From NCBI GenBank assembly GCA_015521775.1, contig WANN01000012.1, positions 1 to 64,000 of the forward strand: a stretch of DNA of 64,000 bases. Reading direction: 5' to 3'. Of the stretch, positions 1 to 7,718 are shown piece by piece. The DNA comes from Thermoproteaceae archaeon (GTDB taxonomy: Archaea; Thermoproteota; Thermoprotei; Thermoproteales; Thermoproteaceae). The notes beneath the pieces are model-generated. The model saw nothing but the letters and a program-made list of their open reading frames with translations, was not told the DNA's origin and did not search any database. Numbering within the stretch: position 1 is the stretch's first letter; the number at the start of each line of letters is the position of its first letter. The position numbers and the translations under genes were made by a program.

Positions 1-11
1 GATAGCGTGGA

Positions 12-1040
12 CTAGGCCCTATATACCGCCCAGAACTGCTCTACAGCGCTTTTCAGCACGCTTATGCCTAACTCTATGTCTCCCACATCTATATGTTCCT
101 CCTCTGTATGGGCGTACTGGGGGTCGCCGGGCCCATACGCTGCTACGTTACGGGTCAGGGCCGCCAGGAGGTTCATGTCGCTCGTCCCCAGTTTCCTGGC
201 CAGGACAGGCCTCCTGCCCAACAGGAGGAGCGCCCTGGACAACGACCTCGCGACCGGATTGCCCGGGTCCACCTCCACGGGCTCCACGCAGCTGGTCACC
301 TCGGCGCTTGGAGGAAGCCGACCGCGGACCTCCTCACAGCTTCCACTTGGGGGTATTCTGACATCTATATGCACAGTGCATTCACGGGGAACCTTGTTAG
401 GATAGTCGCCGCACGTCACCATTGTGGGGGTCGCCGTATATGAGTGGTACCTATATTCGCGTCCAAACAGCCCCACAACGGTCGCCATGTCGTCGCAAAG
501 CGCCAAGATGGGGTTATCACCGACCGGGCTGCTGGAGTGGGCGCTGCTCCCGAGCAGCCTCAGCACAACGTGTGCGCTTCCCCTGTACCCATACACGACT
601 TTGTGATCGGTTGGCTCAAGCACCACTACGCCGTCGGGAGACGGCACGTTGCCGTTCGACATCAATGCCCTCGTACCCCTACTGTCGCCTTCCTCGGCAG
701 TGACCAACGCAAGCACCAGGGTGCCCCTGACGGGCGCCTCGTGGTAGGCATACAGCGCGGCTACCAGGGGACCTTTGTCGTCCACCGCGCCCCTACCGAA
801 CACCTTGCCCCCGGCCTCCCTGACCGGTATGTAGCCGGGCACGGTGTCCATGTGTGCGTGCAGCCAAAGCACTGGGCGGCCGCGGCCCCTCATAGAGACC
901 ACGTTGCCCACATCGTCTATGTACGCGTCGTGGCCCCAACGCAATAGGAAGTCCCTAAGGTAGCCCGCCACCGCCGCCTCCTCGTATGTGGGGGAGTACA
1001 GCGATAGTAGGTCCATAAGGGTCTCCAAGGGACTCCTCAT
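12..1040 (-). CDS. lysK: [LysW]-lysine/[LysW]-ornithine hydrolase
   Basis: M20-family metallopeptidase of 342 residues, complete. It shows the family's metal-site signatures: HAHMDT near residue 61, GRGAVDDKG near 83 and EEGD near 116. In the AAA pathway via the carrier protein LysW, this enzyme releases lysine (and in many archaea ornithine) from LysW in the last step, in the cytoplasm. The ATG overlaps the stop of the upstream lysJ by 4 nt, so the two are almost certainly one transcript. ArgE/DapE-type deacylases are related, but the pairing with a LysJ-type aminotransferase favours LysK. The rest of the lysW/X/Y/Z genes is not in this window. Confidence 0.88.
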   Translation of the reverse strand: MRSPLETLMDLLSLYSPTYEEAAVAGYLRDFLLRWGHDAYIDDVGNVVSMRGRGRPVLWLHAHMDTVPGYIPVREAGGKVFGRGAVDDKGPLVAALYAYHEAPVRGTLVLALVTAEEGDSRGTRALMSNGNVPSPDGVVVLEPTDHKVVYGYRGSAHVVLRLLGSSAHSSSPVGDNPILALCDDMATVVGLFGREYRYHSYTATPTMVTCGDYPNKVPRECTVHIDVRIPPSGSCEEVRGRLPPSAEVTSCVEPVEVDPGNPVARSLSRALLLLGRRPVLARKLGTSDMNLLAALTRNVAAYGPGDPQYAHTEEEHIDVGDIELGISVLKSAVEQFWAVYRA

Positions 1041-2179
1041 TGCAGTACTTCCAGGAGGGCGCGCCTTATGTGGTCTATGTCGTCCTCGCTTATCATGTAC
1101 GGGGGCAAAAACCTGAGCACGTTCACGCTGGCCGTCAACGCCATCACGCCCCGTTCAAGGAGACGCTCAACAAACGGCTCTGCCTTAACCCTGAGCTCCA
1201 GCCCAACCATGAGGCCGTCGCCCTTAACCCTCAGGGCTGTGCGCCCCTTAACCGAGCTCAACGCGTCCATGAGCGCCTTGCCAGCGGCGCGCACAACTGT
1301 AGGCACGTCCCGCTCAACGAAGTGCCTTATGGCTGCCGCTGCGGCGGCCATGGCAAGTGCGTTACCGGCAAACGTAGACCCGTGTTCGCCCGGCTGGAAC
1401 ACCTCGCCCAAGGCGTCCGACGCTATGACAAGGCCTATCGGCACCCCACCGCCAATCGCCTTGCCAGCGGTGAATAGGTCCGGGTAGACGCCGTATTTCT
1501 CAAATGCCCAAACGCTGCCAGTCCTCCCAAAGCCGCACTGTATCTCGTCGAATATGAGTAGCGCGCCCCTCTCCTTAGTGGCCGACCTTAAAGCCCCGAG
1601 GAATTCCCTAGTCGCGACGCTGAGGCCGCCCTCGCCCTGCACCGGTTCCACAATCACGCAACACACGTCCTCGTCCACGTGCTTGTCCACCGCATGCGGC
1701 GCGTTGAACGGCGCAAACCTGACATGGGGATAAAGCGGCTGGAAGGCCCTACGGTAGGCCTCGTTCCAGGTAATTGACAGGCTGCCCATGGTCCTACCAT
1801 GGAAGGAATTGGTGAACGCGACGATGGTCTTCCTCCCCGTAACCTTTTTGCCTATCTTTATCGCCGTCTCCACCGCCTCGGTCCCCGTGTTCTGGAGGTA
1901 AACCTTGCCGAACCCCGGGGGCAATATCGTACTAATGGACCGGGCAAATGCGTCCCTGGCCTCATTGCCAAAGTTCAGGGGCACAGACACAATGCGCCTA
2001 ACCTGCTCCACCACTGCATCCACCACATCCGGGTTGGAGTGGCCTAGAAACGCGACGCCATGGTTCGTGTTGGCATCTATATATTGCTTGCCCCTGGAGT
2101 CCCACACATACTGCATGAAGCCCCTCACAATCTCTACCCCATACGACTTGTAGTACCTTGCTATCACGTCGCCGTTCAC
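1037..2179 (-). CDS. lysJ: [LysW]-aminoadipate semialdehyde/glutamate semialdehyde transaminase
   Basis: Class III PLP-dependent aminotransferase. Visible motifs are IFDEIQCGFGRTG and the Schiff-base lysine region AGKAIGGGVPIG. It transfers an amino group to the LysW-bound semialdehyde, the step before LysK, and is translationally coupled to lysK by a 4-nt overlap. The longest open frame begins at an ATG at 2221, but a clear TATA box (2200-2208) lies inside that extension, 25 nt upstream of a GTG at 2179. The GTG start gives 380 residues beginning just before the conserved ARYYKSYGVEIV region, the normal LysJ N-terminus. Acetylornithine aminotransferase activity cannot be excluded, as the family is dual in many archaea. 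Confidence 0.88.
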   Translation of the reverse strand: MNGDVIARYYKSYGVEIVRGFMQYVWDSRGKQYIDANTNHGVAFLGHSNPDVVDAVVEQVRRIVSVPLNFGNEARDAFARSISTILPPGFGKVYLQNTGTEAVETAIKIGKKVTGRKTIVAFTNSFHGRTMGSLSITWNEAYRRAFQPLYPHVRFAPFNAPHAVDKHVDEDVCCVIVEPVQGEGGLSVATREFLGALRSATKERGALLIFDEIQCGFGRTGSVWAFEKYGVYPDLFTAGKAIGGGVPIGLVIASDALGEVFQPGEHGSTFAGNALAMAAAAAAIRHFVERDVPTVVRAAGKALMDALSSVKGRTALRVKGDGLMVGLELRVKAEPFVERLLERGVMALTASVNVLRFLPPYMISEDDIDHIRRALLEVLQ

Positions 2180-2199
2180 GGGAGTCCAGGTACCGCCAC

Positions 2200-2208
2200 T
2201 TAAAAAAG
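2200..2208 (-). promoter_or_regulatory. TATA box of lysJ-lysK
   Basis: On the minus strand this reads CTTTTTTAA. It is centred 25 nt upstream of the GTG at 2179, the usual archaeal TATA-to-start distance for leaderless mRNA. It decides the start codon of lysJ, because any ATG upstream would lie outside the transcript. Confidence 0.7.
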
Positions 2209-2332
2209 TGTCCCCGGACACTTCCGCCAGGAGGCCTATGGCCTAGGCCCCAGGGACAACTCCCCATTGTGGCTCCGTCGACGATAGGCCGACACTCCGG
2301 ACAGACATAGTTGCCCGGCGGAAAAGGCCTGG

Positions 2333-2380
2333 TCAGCCTGGACTAGGACAGCCCACGTGAAGGCAACGCCGACTCATCAT
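2333..2380 (-). ncRNA. Weak C/D-box sRNA candidate
   Basis: On the minus strand an exact C box (ATGATGA, 2374-2380) is followed 37 nt later by an exact D box (CTGA, 2333-2336), for a total of 48 nt, the same size as the other candidates in this window. A possible TATA (TTAATGG on the minus strand, near 2406) lies about 26 nt upstream, inside the end of the membrane protein gene. The internal D' would be TTCA and no convincing C' box is visible, so this is the weakest of the four candidates. Confidence 0.28.
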
Positions 2381-2385
2381 TCCGC

Positions 2386-2751
2386 CTATCCGGGCTTAAA
2401 CACCATTAAGTAAAGCATGGCTATGAATAGCACGCCGGCCACATGTACTGTACGCCTATACATTCTGGCCCCCTTCTCCACAGAACGGAAAGTTAGGGCC
2501 GCTGGAACCAATTCCAATATTGCCACTAGGAGGGCGAGGCCGAGCGCCATGTGGGTCCACACCGGAAAACCGAGCGCCATAGCTGCGTATAGGCCTGTGG
2601 CCACCACTATGACGCCCAGGGCTATCCTTGCAAGCGCCAGCCTCCTAACCGTGTGGCCCATGGAGGACGTGCATTGAAGCGAGCCCATAGCGACCGCCGC
2701 GGCCCATCCGAACGCGGCGAGTATATGTACATAGACCACCCCATCGTACAT
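2386..2751 (-). CDS. Small four-helix membrane protein
   Basis: 121 residues with about four hydrophobic segments (roughly residues 4-22, 40-60, 66-88 and 98-118) and conserved-looking histidines at helix ends (H9, H66 or so, H103). This pattern resembles CopD/DUF-type cytochrome-like membrane proteins, where histidines may bind heme or copper, but the family is not firmly recognised. A TATA box (CTTTAATAG on the minus strand) is centred about 24 nt upstream of the ATG, supporting this start. It stands alone, transcribed away from the peroxiredoxin promoter. Real gene likely; function unknown. Confidence 0.7.
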   Translation of the reverse strand: MYDGVVYVHILAAFGWAAAVAMGSLQCTSSMGHTVRRLALARIALGVIVVATGLYAAMALGFPVWTHMALGLALLVAILELVPAALTFRSVEKGARMYRRTVHVAGVLFIAMLYLMVFKPG

Positions 2752-2795
2752 GACTTAAAGAAGACATTTCTATTAAAGAATTACTTGTATCTGTG

Positions 2796-3272
2796 TCAGG
2801 AGCCGCCGGCAGCGCTTATCACCTCGTCGTATGGGGGCTCGTTCCTAGGGTCGTCCGAGTACCACACGTACTTGATTGTGCCGTCAGGCCCTATGATGTA
2901 GACAGCCCGCTTGGCCAAGTAGAAAAGTTCTAGGCCCAACAAGTTGGGCAGCACAACGTCGTACTTGGCTATCACAGTCCTGTTGAAGTCGGAGAGGAGG
3001 GTAAACCCAAGCGAGTTCTTCTCCTTGAACTCCTTTAAGGAGAAGGGGCTGTCAACGGATACCGCGATTACCTCGGCATTGGCCTTGTTGAGCTTCGCCA
3101 TGTTGTCCCTGAAAGTGCACAGTTCCTTCGTGCAGACGCTTGTGAATGCGCCCGGGAAAAACAAGAGGACCACATTACGTCCCTTGCTAAGTACATCGTA
3201 GAGCCTGACCGGCTTGAGGTCCGTGTCCAAGAGCGTGAAATCAGGGGCCTTTTCGCCGACCTTAAGCGGCAT
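2796..3272 (-). CDS. Peroxiredoxin, PrxQ/BCP-like
   Basis: 158-residue thioredoxin-fold peroxidase reducing hydrogen peroxide and organic peroxides in the cytoplasm. The peroxidatic motif PGAFTSVC places the catalytic Cys at 47, and a second Cys at 52 (CTKELC spacing) is the resolving Cys typical of atypical 2-Cys PrxQ/BCP enzymes. The N-terminus (VGEKAPDFTLLD) is standard, so the ATG start is sound; a TATA (TTTATAT) is centred about 24 nt upstream. It is divergent from the TusA-like gene. Peroxide defence fits an organism that also carries heme O synthase. Confidence 0.93.
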   Translation of the reverse strand: MPLKVGEKAPDFTLLDTDLKPVRLYDVLSKGRNVVLLFFPGAFTSVCTKELCTFRDNMAKLNKANAEVIAVSVDSPFSLKEFKEKNSLGFTLLSDFNRTVIAKYDVVLPNLLGLELFYLAKRAVYIIGPDGTIKYVWYSDDPRNEPPYDEVISAAGGS

Positions 3273-3346
3273 GTTCTAGATGCCGATTTCACCATATAAA
3301 CATGTTTCCTGGGAAAAACTTAATAATTTACGAGGGAATGACCAGC

Positions 3347-3586
3347 ATGGAGATTGTGGAGAGATTGAAGTTTTCAAAGGAAGAATCCTGCGAGAAGCTG
3401 GGCCTCAAGCACCCAGTCTACATATTACTGGACAAGGCCAAGGACCTGGAGCCCGGCAAGGCCATAGAGATCGCCACAGACGACCATGACTGGGCCATAA
3501 CGATCAGGACGGTCATGAGCAACGCTGGGTATAAGGTCCTCGAAGAGAGGGAAGGGGAATACATCAAGCAGATAATATATAGGTAG
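3347..3586 (+). CDS. TusA-like small protein lacking the catalytic Cys
   Basis: 79 residues from the chosen ATG. The C-terminal part (EIATDDHDWAITIRTVMSNAG) follows the TusA/SirA fold pattern, in which GxxLEVxADDP precedes an amphipathic helix. TusA proteins relay sulfur through a Cys in a CPxP motif, but here the equivalent place reads KHPV, so a sulfur-carrier role is doubtful; a lone Cys lies near residue 10. An ATG exists at 3302, but the TATA box (about 3318-3326) lies downstream of it and is centred 24-25 nt before 3347. The family assignment is by pattern only. Confidence 0.6.
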   Translation: MEIVERLKFSKEESCEKLGLKHPVYILLDKAKDLEPGKAIEIATDDHDWAITIRTVMSNAGYKVLEEREGEYIKQIIYR

Positions 3587-3897
3587 GGGTCAGAGCCTCT
3601 GAGACGCGAACATAACGGAGAGACCTATGGGTGGTCCCCCACTGTATCAGCAACGTGACGGGGTTAAGCGCGCGGCGTTGCGTACAACGTGATCCATTAT
3701 GTCCCACGTATGACGAGGCCGGAGACGGCTATCCCTAGGGAAGGCCGACACATGTCTTGGGAGGTAAGGGCGTTGAGGCTGCGCCGGGTGGGACTCGACA
3801 CATGGGCGCCGTGCGTTTGACAACGGTAACGGAGGGGACATAGAAACATGGAGGCTGGTCCAGTATGGGGCACCTACAACGGCTCTCCAAAAGGGGT
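3587..3897 (+). other. Intergenic stretch, nothing identified
   Basis: About 310 nt between convergent genes. Open frames here are short, lack upstream TATA boxes and have no recognisable protein motif. No tRNA, exact C box or strong terminator hairpin was found. RNase P RNA was considered and not supported. Confidence 0.5.
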
Positions 3898-4503
3898 CTA
3901 GGGAATGCCTATTTCGACTTCCCAGAGGTCCCTACAGAGGGCCGGCAACAGCATGTCCGAGACCATGTCAGTGTTTTTGATGCCTTTCTGTTGAAGGTAC
4001 TTGATAACTGCGTCCCTGCCCATGGCAGGCAACGGGAGTTGTTGGTCCTCCAATATGCATCCCTCAGGGTGTTCATATACCCTGAGGGGGGACTCGCCGA
4101 TGAGGTCGCAACTGCCTCCCACGCAATGGTAGATCCCGGTAGGTCTCTGAACTACGTACTCGTCAACGCCTAGGGGAACCAACGGCCCCCTGGCACATAC
4201 ACAGTCAGCGTCAACGGCCTTATACAGCTCCATGAGTATCCCCTCTGTTGTCGCTTCTCCAAGCGCCTTCCTGTGGTATTCGTAGAATGACGTCACCACC
4301 TTGTGCATTGATCCCCCTATCTTCAACCCGAAAAAACGCTTTACCTCGAGCGGGTCTTCTCCCAAGGCCACAAGCAAATAGATGAAGATATACGTGTCGA
4401 GCTGGTGCCTGCCCAGAAGCTCCACCCCCTTACTTAGAAGCGTCCCCCTAGGCGGCCTCGATGGGCAGGACATGTCCGAGAAGGTGCTTGGACACGGCCT
4501 CAT
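3898..4503 (-). CDS. Uncharacterised protein
   Basis: 201 residues, no family recognised. It contains seven or so cysteines, including ADCVCARG near residue 96 and HCVGGSCD near 126, which could bind metal, and helical segments around residues 35-75. A TATA box (CTTTTTAATT on the minus strand) sits 25 nt upstream of the ATG, so the start is good and the gene is probably real. It is divergent from L40e, with separate promoters. Confidence 0.6.
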   Translation of the reverse strand: MRPCPSTFSDMSCPSRPPRGTLLSKGVELLGRHQLDTYIFIYLLVALGEDPLEVKRFFGLKIGGSMHKVVTSFYEYHRKALGEATTEGILMELYKAVDADCVCARGPLVPLGVDEYVVQRPTGIYHCVGGSCDLIGESPLRVYEHPEGCILEDQQLPLPAMGRDAVIKYLQQKGIKNTDMVSDMLLPALCRDLWEVEIGIP

Positions 4504-4590
4504 GAGCCTGGTCCCTTAGCGACAATTAAAAAGTTAGTTGGGTTCCTGCCCTCACAACAACGCTTAAAAAAGGGCCGCCCAAATTGTGTC

Positions 4591-4749
4591 ATGCCGATAC
4601 ATTTGGAGGGCGAGAAGCTCCAGATAGTCATGGATTACCTGTTCAATTATAAAATATGCAGGAACTGCGGCGCGAGGAACCCGCCTGACGCTGAAAAGTG
4701 CAGGAGGTGCAGGTCGCGCAACCTCAGGCCGAAGAGGTTCAAGAAATAG
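4591..4749 (+). CDS. rpl40e: Ribosomal protein L40e
   Basis: A 52-residue gene too short for common ORF cut-offs. The protein begins MPIHLEGEKLQIV and ends CRRCRSRNLRPKRFKK. Four cysteines at 23, 26, 37 and 40 form the C-x2-C...C-x2-C zinc site of L40e, a large-subunit ribosomal protein. The family's KLQIV start and RNLRPK tail match closely. A TATA box (GCTTAAAAAAG, about 4562-4572) lies about 24 nt upstream of the ATG, indicating a leaderless monocistronic mRNA. Confidence 0.95.
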   Translation: MPIHLEGEKLQIVMDYLFNYKICRNCGARNPPDAEKCRRCRSRNLRPKRFKK

Positions 4750-4754
4750 GCACT

Positions 4755-5051
4755 TCATCTAATGACGTAAAATAGCGGGGAAGAAATACGCTCCGATTTG
4801 CATTGGGGACACCTGGACGGCCTCGACAGTCTCTCCCTGTCCTTGAACACGTAGCCGCATTTCCTACACTCGGGCGGTACCATGACCAGCTTGATGCCTT
4901 GGCGCCGCAACGTCTTCCTTACATGTTCCAGTTCCTCATACACGTCGCGCGGCTTCATGTCGAGCCCTGCGGCCTCTATTATGGCTTCGGCTGTGAGGGG
5001 CGCATCCGACGACAACAACACTTCCATTATCCTCTCCCTACGCGTCCCCAT
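4755..5051 (-). CDS. Winged-helix/zinc-ribbon transcriptional regulator
   Basis: 98 residues from the chosen ATG. The first about 60 residues look like a winged helix (TRRERIMEVLLSS, then PLTAEAII), followed by a zinc ribbon with C-x2-C (CRKC) and C-x2-C (CPQC) near residues 62-80. The architecture matches archaeal predicted regulators of the COG3357 type; targets are unknown. A longer frame reaches 5111, but a TATA box (TTTTTATTC on the minus strand) lies between and is about 24 nt upstream of the ATG at 5051. Confidence 0.78.
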   Translation of the reverse strand: MGTRRERIMEVLLSSDAPLTAEAIIEAAGLDMKPRDVYEELEHVRKTLRRQGIKLVMVPPECRKCGYVFKDRERLSRPSRCPQCKSERISSPLFYVIR

Positions 5052-5112
5052 GGTCTGGATTATGCCAGAATAAAAATTCCGCGTTACTGCCCCTGGGACA
5101 GACAGGTGCAAA

Positions 5113-5120
5113 TTTTATAA
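5113..5120 (+). promoter_or_regulatory. TATA box of tRNA-Val
   Basis: TTTTATAA, centred about 24 nt upstream of the first base of tRNA-Val at 5141. Confidence 0.65.
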
Positions 5121-5140
5121 GTGGGGGCCTACTGTGGGAG

Positions 5141-5303
5141 GGGCCCGTAGTCTAGCGGTTAGGATGCCCAGGGCCATGGCCCGCACAGGCCTTACAAGGC
5201 CCCCCACGCCACAATGTCCAGAGGCGTGGGGCCCCAGAACGCGGGAGATCCCGGTCGGCGCTACTAGGCGCCGGGGGAGGTTCGAATCCCGGCGGGCCCA
5301 CCA
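5141..5303 (+). tRNA. tRNA-Val(UAC) with three introns
   Basis: The 163-nt gene gives a perfect 76-nt cloverleaf only if three segments are removed. Exons: acceptor GGGCCCG, D arm GTCT...GGAT, G26 and CCC, GC, loop CTTACA, C, GCGGG, AGATC, T arm CCGGG/TTCGAAT/CCCGG, acceptor CGGGCCC, A73, encoded CCA. Inferred introns are 5170-5188 (19 nt, position 29/30), 5197-5239 (43 nt, canonical 37/38) and about 5255-5279 (25 nt, in the T stem at 52/53, or one base earlier). Introns 2 and 3 contain strong hairpins (9-bp and 6-bp stems). Lengths sum exactly: 76+19+43+25. Textbook bulge-helix-bulge motifs were not all confirmed by eye. Confidence 0.9.
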
Positions 5304-5423
5304 ATCGGACTCCCCTCGTCAACGGACGCCGTTGCCTCACGCCGCGTTGACATGCCATGTCCCGTTGAGGCTGTTCCCAGCCGTCATGTACGGCTTTAAA
5401 AGGCCACCAGCAAGGTGAAGGCC

Positions 5424-6161
5424 ATGTACCTGGTGTATTTTAGGCCGGATCTCAGGGACTACGGCGTTAAGCTGGCCGAGGAATTGGGGGCCCGAATACT
5501 TGGGAGCAGCGGGAACGCCGACGGTGCAGAGGTAACGGTGGTTGTTGGTGGCGATGGGACCTTGCTACACGTAATACAGAGCTTTCCAGAGGTGCTTCGA
5601 TCCGTGATATTTCACGTTGGGGCTGGCAAGGTGAACTTTTACAGGACTGTGCTCATGGGCGCAGTGGGGCCAAGAGAGGTCGCTAGGCTGGTGCTTGAAA
5701 GGAGGTACATAGTGAAGGAGTTCCCCATGCTCGATGCGGGCATATGCACAGCTCTAAACGATGTCGTTGTCAGGGGGGCCAACGTGGCCAAGCTAGTAGG
5801 GATAAGGCTCACCGACGGCTACCTGGACCTGGACGTAAGGGCCGACGGCGTCATTGTGTCCACGGTACATGGCGCCGCTGGGTACGCCTTTTCCCTGGGG
5901 GCGCCCATAGTGGATGACAGGATAAGCGCAAAGGTGGTCGCCTTCATAGCGCCGTTCCCGCTATATGTGCGCCCTATAGTACACCCCTGGGAAAAGAAGG
6001 TGGACGTGGAACTTACGGAAGACGGGTACATCATATGCGACGGGCAGGTCCGGGGCACTGCTAGGAGCGCCACTGTGGGTCCAAGCAACGCGGTGGCCAG
6101 GATAGCAGCGTTGGACGCCAACTTCTACGAAAGGGTAAGGGAAAGGCTGAAATCGCAATGA
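5424..6161 (+). CDS. nadK: NAD kinase
   Basis: ATP/polyphosphate NAD kinase making NADP in the cytoplasm. Hallmarks are the GGDGT motif with flanking VVVGGDGTLLHV near residue 45, the conserved ALNDVVV, and the STVHGAAGYAFS stretch (family: STPTGSTAY), followed by PIVDD. 245 residues from ATG 5424, normal for archaeal NadK. A GTG at 5415 is open, but the TATA (TTTAAAA, 5395-5401) is centred 25-26 nt before 5424. Its stop overlaps the ATG of the PIN-domain gene by 4 nt, so the two are co-transcribed. Confidence 0.92.
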   Translation: MYLVYFRPDLRDYGVKLAEELGARILGSSGNADGAEVTVVVGGDGTLLHVIQSFPEVLRSVIFHVGAGKVNFYRTVLMGAVGPREVARLVLERRYIVKEFPMLDAGICTALNDVVVRGANVAKLVGIRLTDGYLDLDVRADGVIVSTVHGAAGYAFSLGAPIVDDRISAKVVAFIAPFPLYVRPIVHPWEKKVDVELTEDGYIICDGQVRGTARSATVGPSNAVARIAALDANFYERVRERLKSQ

Positions 6162-6502
6162 GCTGCGCCGTACTCGACGCATCGGCTGTGCTGCATGCCC
6201 GAGACGCGCGGGCCTTTCAGGGAATGACGCTGTACACTACGGACCTTGTGCTCGAGGAGCTCAGGGACCCGCGTGCAAGGGCTGCAGTGGAGATACTGGG
6301 CATAAACGTGGTGCCCTGCGAGCCGAAGAAGCTTGAAAGAGAGAGGGGCGCACTGAGGGGTCTTTCACCGGCCGATATTTCGGTTCTGCTGCTTGCAGCA
6401 GAATACGGATGCATCCTCTTCACCGACGACGGAAAGCTGTACGCAGCCGCAAGGAGGCGGGGTATACGCGCCAAAAGGATTTACTATGGGGGGAGCCGTT
6501 AG
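6158..6502 (+). CDS. PIN-domain protein, Nob1-like but without zinc ribbon
   Basis: 114 residues. PIN-nuclease acidic residues are visible: LDASA near residue 7, EEL near 33, SPADISV near 71 and FTDDGKLY near 88. This order and the GCILFTDDGKL segment resemble the PIN part of archaeal Nob1, the endonuclease that trims the 16S rRNA 3' end, but the usual C-terminal zinc ribbon is absent. VapC-type toxins are the alternative, though no antitoxin gene is adjacent. It is translationally coupled to nadK (ATGA overlap). Predicted metal-dependent RNase; substrate uncertain. Confidence 0.75.
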   Translation: MSCAVLDASAVLHARDARAFQGMTLYTTDLVLEELRDPRARAAVEILGINVVPCEPKKLERERGALRGLSPADISVLLLAAEYGCILFTDDGKLYAAARRRGIRAKRIYYGGSR

Positions 6503-6518
6503 GGCGCCGATAGGACCG

Positions 6519-7205
6519 CTACATGCCCCATTGTCCCAAGAGGATGAACGTCGTGAGTCCAACCGTCAATGGTATGGACATGTTGTCCTCGACCCCGTAC
6601 GCCTCTGCAAGCATGGCGGCTAGGCTTATGATTATGGCCGATGGGCCCAGGAAAGGCGCCAGTACTGCCGTATTAGCCAGCGCGCCTGCCAGGGAGCCCT
6701 CAAGGCTGGTTCTGCTGCGGGGGAAACGCCTTTTGCCGTGCTTCGTGCCTACTATCCCAGAGACCGTGTCGTAGACCGCCAGGCTTGTCAACGCGGTCAA
6801 CGTTGGTAGGTCGCCGAACAACGTGTTGGTTATGTAGATGCCCACTATTCCGAGGAGCATGCCGACATAGCCGCTTTTCTTCTCATAGTCGCGCTCGACG
6901 CTCCTCACCATGTCTATGATCTCCTCCCTGAACCTTTCGTACTGCTCCCTCACGTACAGCCTATCCATGCCGGGGGCAAACCTCTGGAGCCTCTCGAACA
7001 TCTCTTCGGACCTGTGCAGGAGGTCGTTGACGAGCTTTATGGCCAGTTGGGGCTGCTTAACCTGGAGCGCGTATAGGAGCGATGCCGACACGACAAGTGC
7101 CGCATAGTACATCCTCGGTTCCAGGGGGGGCACGGCGTATGGGATGAAGAGGAGCGATATGAACGCTATATGGATGGCCTTACGGAGCTTGACGGGGTCC
7201 CTCAT
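6519..7205 (-). CDS. Dolichol/phytol kinase-like membrane enzyme (SEC59 family)
   Basis: 228 residues with about six membrane segments and a cytoplasmic helical insert (about residues 65-115, rich in R, E and Y). Family signatures of CTP-dependent polyprenol kinases are visible: RKAIHIAF near residue 8 and, near 150-172, YDTVSGIVGTKHGKRRF followed by TSLEGSLAG, the CTP-binding loop. It likely phosphorylates an isoprenoid alcohol for glycan or lipid synthesis. It overlaps the DUF371 gene stop by 4 nt and is downstream of it in a two-gene operon. Confidence 0.75.
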   Translation of the reverse strand: MRDPVKLRKAIHIAFISLLFIPYAVPPLEPRMYYAALVVSASLLYALQVKQPQLAIKLVNDLLHRSEEMFERLQRFAPGMDRLYVREQYERFREEIIDMVRSVERDYEKKSGYVGMLLGIVGIYITNTLFGDLPTLTALTSLAVYDTVSGIVGTKHGKRRFPRSRTSLEGSLAGALANTAVLAPFLGPSAIIISLAAMLAEAYGVEDNMSIPLTVGLTTFILLGQWGM

Positions 7206-7594
7206 CGCGTGAGCAGCACCTCGGCCAGGGCCACATAGCCCCTTCGGAGTAGGTCCACTATGCCCCTATCTATGTCGTTGGCCGCCTTGCTCGCCTGGAT
7301 GCCGAAGGTATGTTCGTCCACGTGGGTACTGCGTCTGAACACGATCCTACTGGCGTCACGGGGCCTCCTCATTGGTGTAAGGGCTGTGAATGAGTCCCTG
7401 AGATTGCCGACGCTTATATGGATCTGTAGGACCCCCCTTTCCCTGAGTCTCTCCATGAGCCCGCGATCCTCCACTTCTATACAGCATAACAATATGCAGT
7501 CGCCCCGCTGCGACACGTAGGGATCCGAAGTGAACTCTATGGTCCTCCTGTTTGACGCCCTGATGTTGACGTGACCGCGTCCTATGATCACCAT
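7202..7594 (-). CDS. DUF371 protein
   Basis: 130 residues from the chosen ATG. The N-terminus GRGHVNIRASNRRTIEFT and the following QRGDCILLC match the DUF371/COG2090 pattern (GHPNIxATHxTTxEFTxxxxLTxxGDCIIG). The function of this archaeal family is unknown. The open frame can start with GTG at 7600, but the TATA (TTTATAG on the minus strand, about 7618-7625) is centred 27 nt from ATG 7594. First gene of an operon with the polyprenol-kinase-like gene, suggesting but not proving a membrane or lipid connection. Confidence 0.8.
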   Translation of the reverse strand: MVIIGRGHVNIRASNRRTIEFTSDPYVSQRGDCILLCCIEVEDRGLMERLRERGVLQIHISVGNLRDSFTALTPMRRPRDASRIVFRRSTHVDEHTFGIQASKAANDIDRGIVDLLRRGYVALAEVLLTR

Positions 7595-7718
7595 GCTCAC
7601 GCGTCTACACAGCGAGGACTATAAATCGGATGCTGGCCCATGATGGACATATCGCTAGATGCCGAACGGCCGCCGATGAGGGCCAAAAAATGACATATAC
7701 TTCTGGATGCCCAACAGC

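Noticed and set aside
3587-3897. Possible structural RNA (RNase P RNA or SRP RNA) in the intergenic space
   Set aside because: The conserved cores expected for these RNAs are not recognisable and no TATA precedes the stretch.
5180-5191. Alternative tRNA-Val splicing with a 13-nt intron at 25/26 and a contiguous CCCGC stem
   Set aside because: It leaves no U33, or needs an additional 6-nt intron; the 29/30 solution gives an intact loop with one 19-nt intron.
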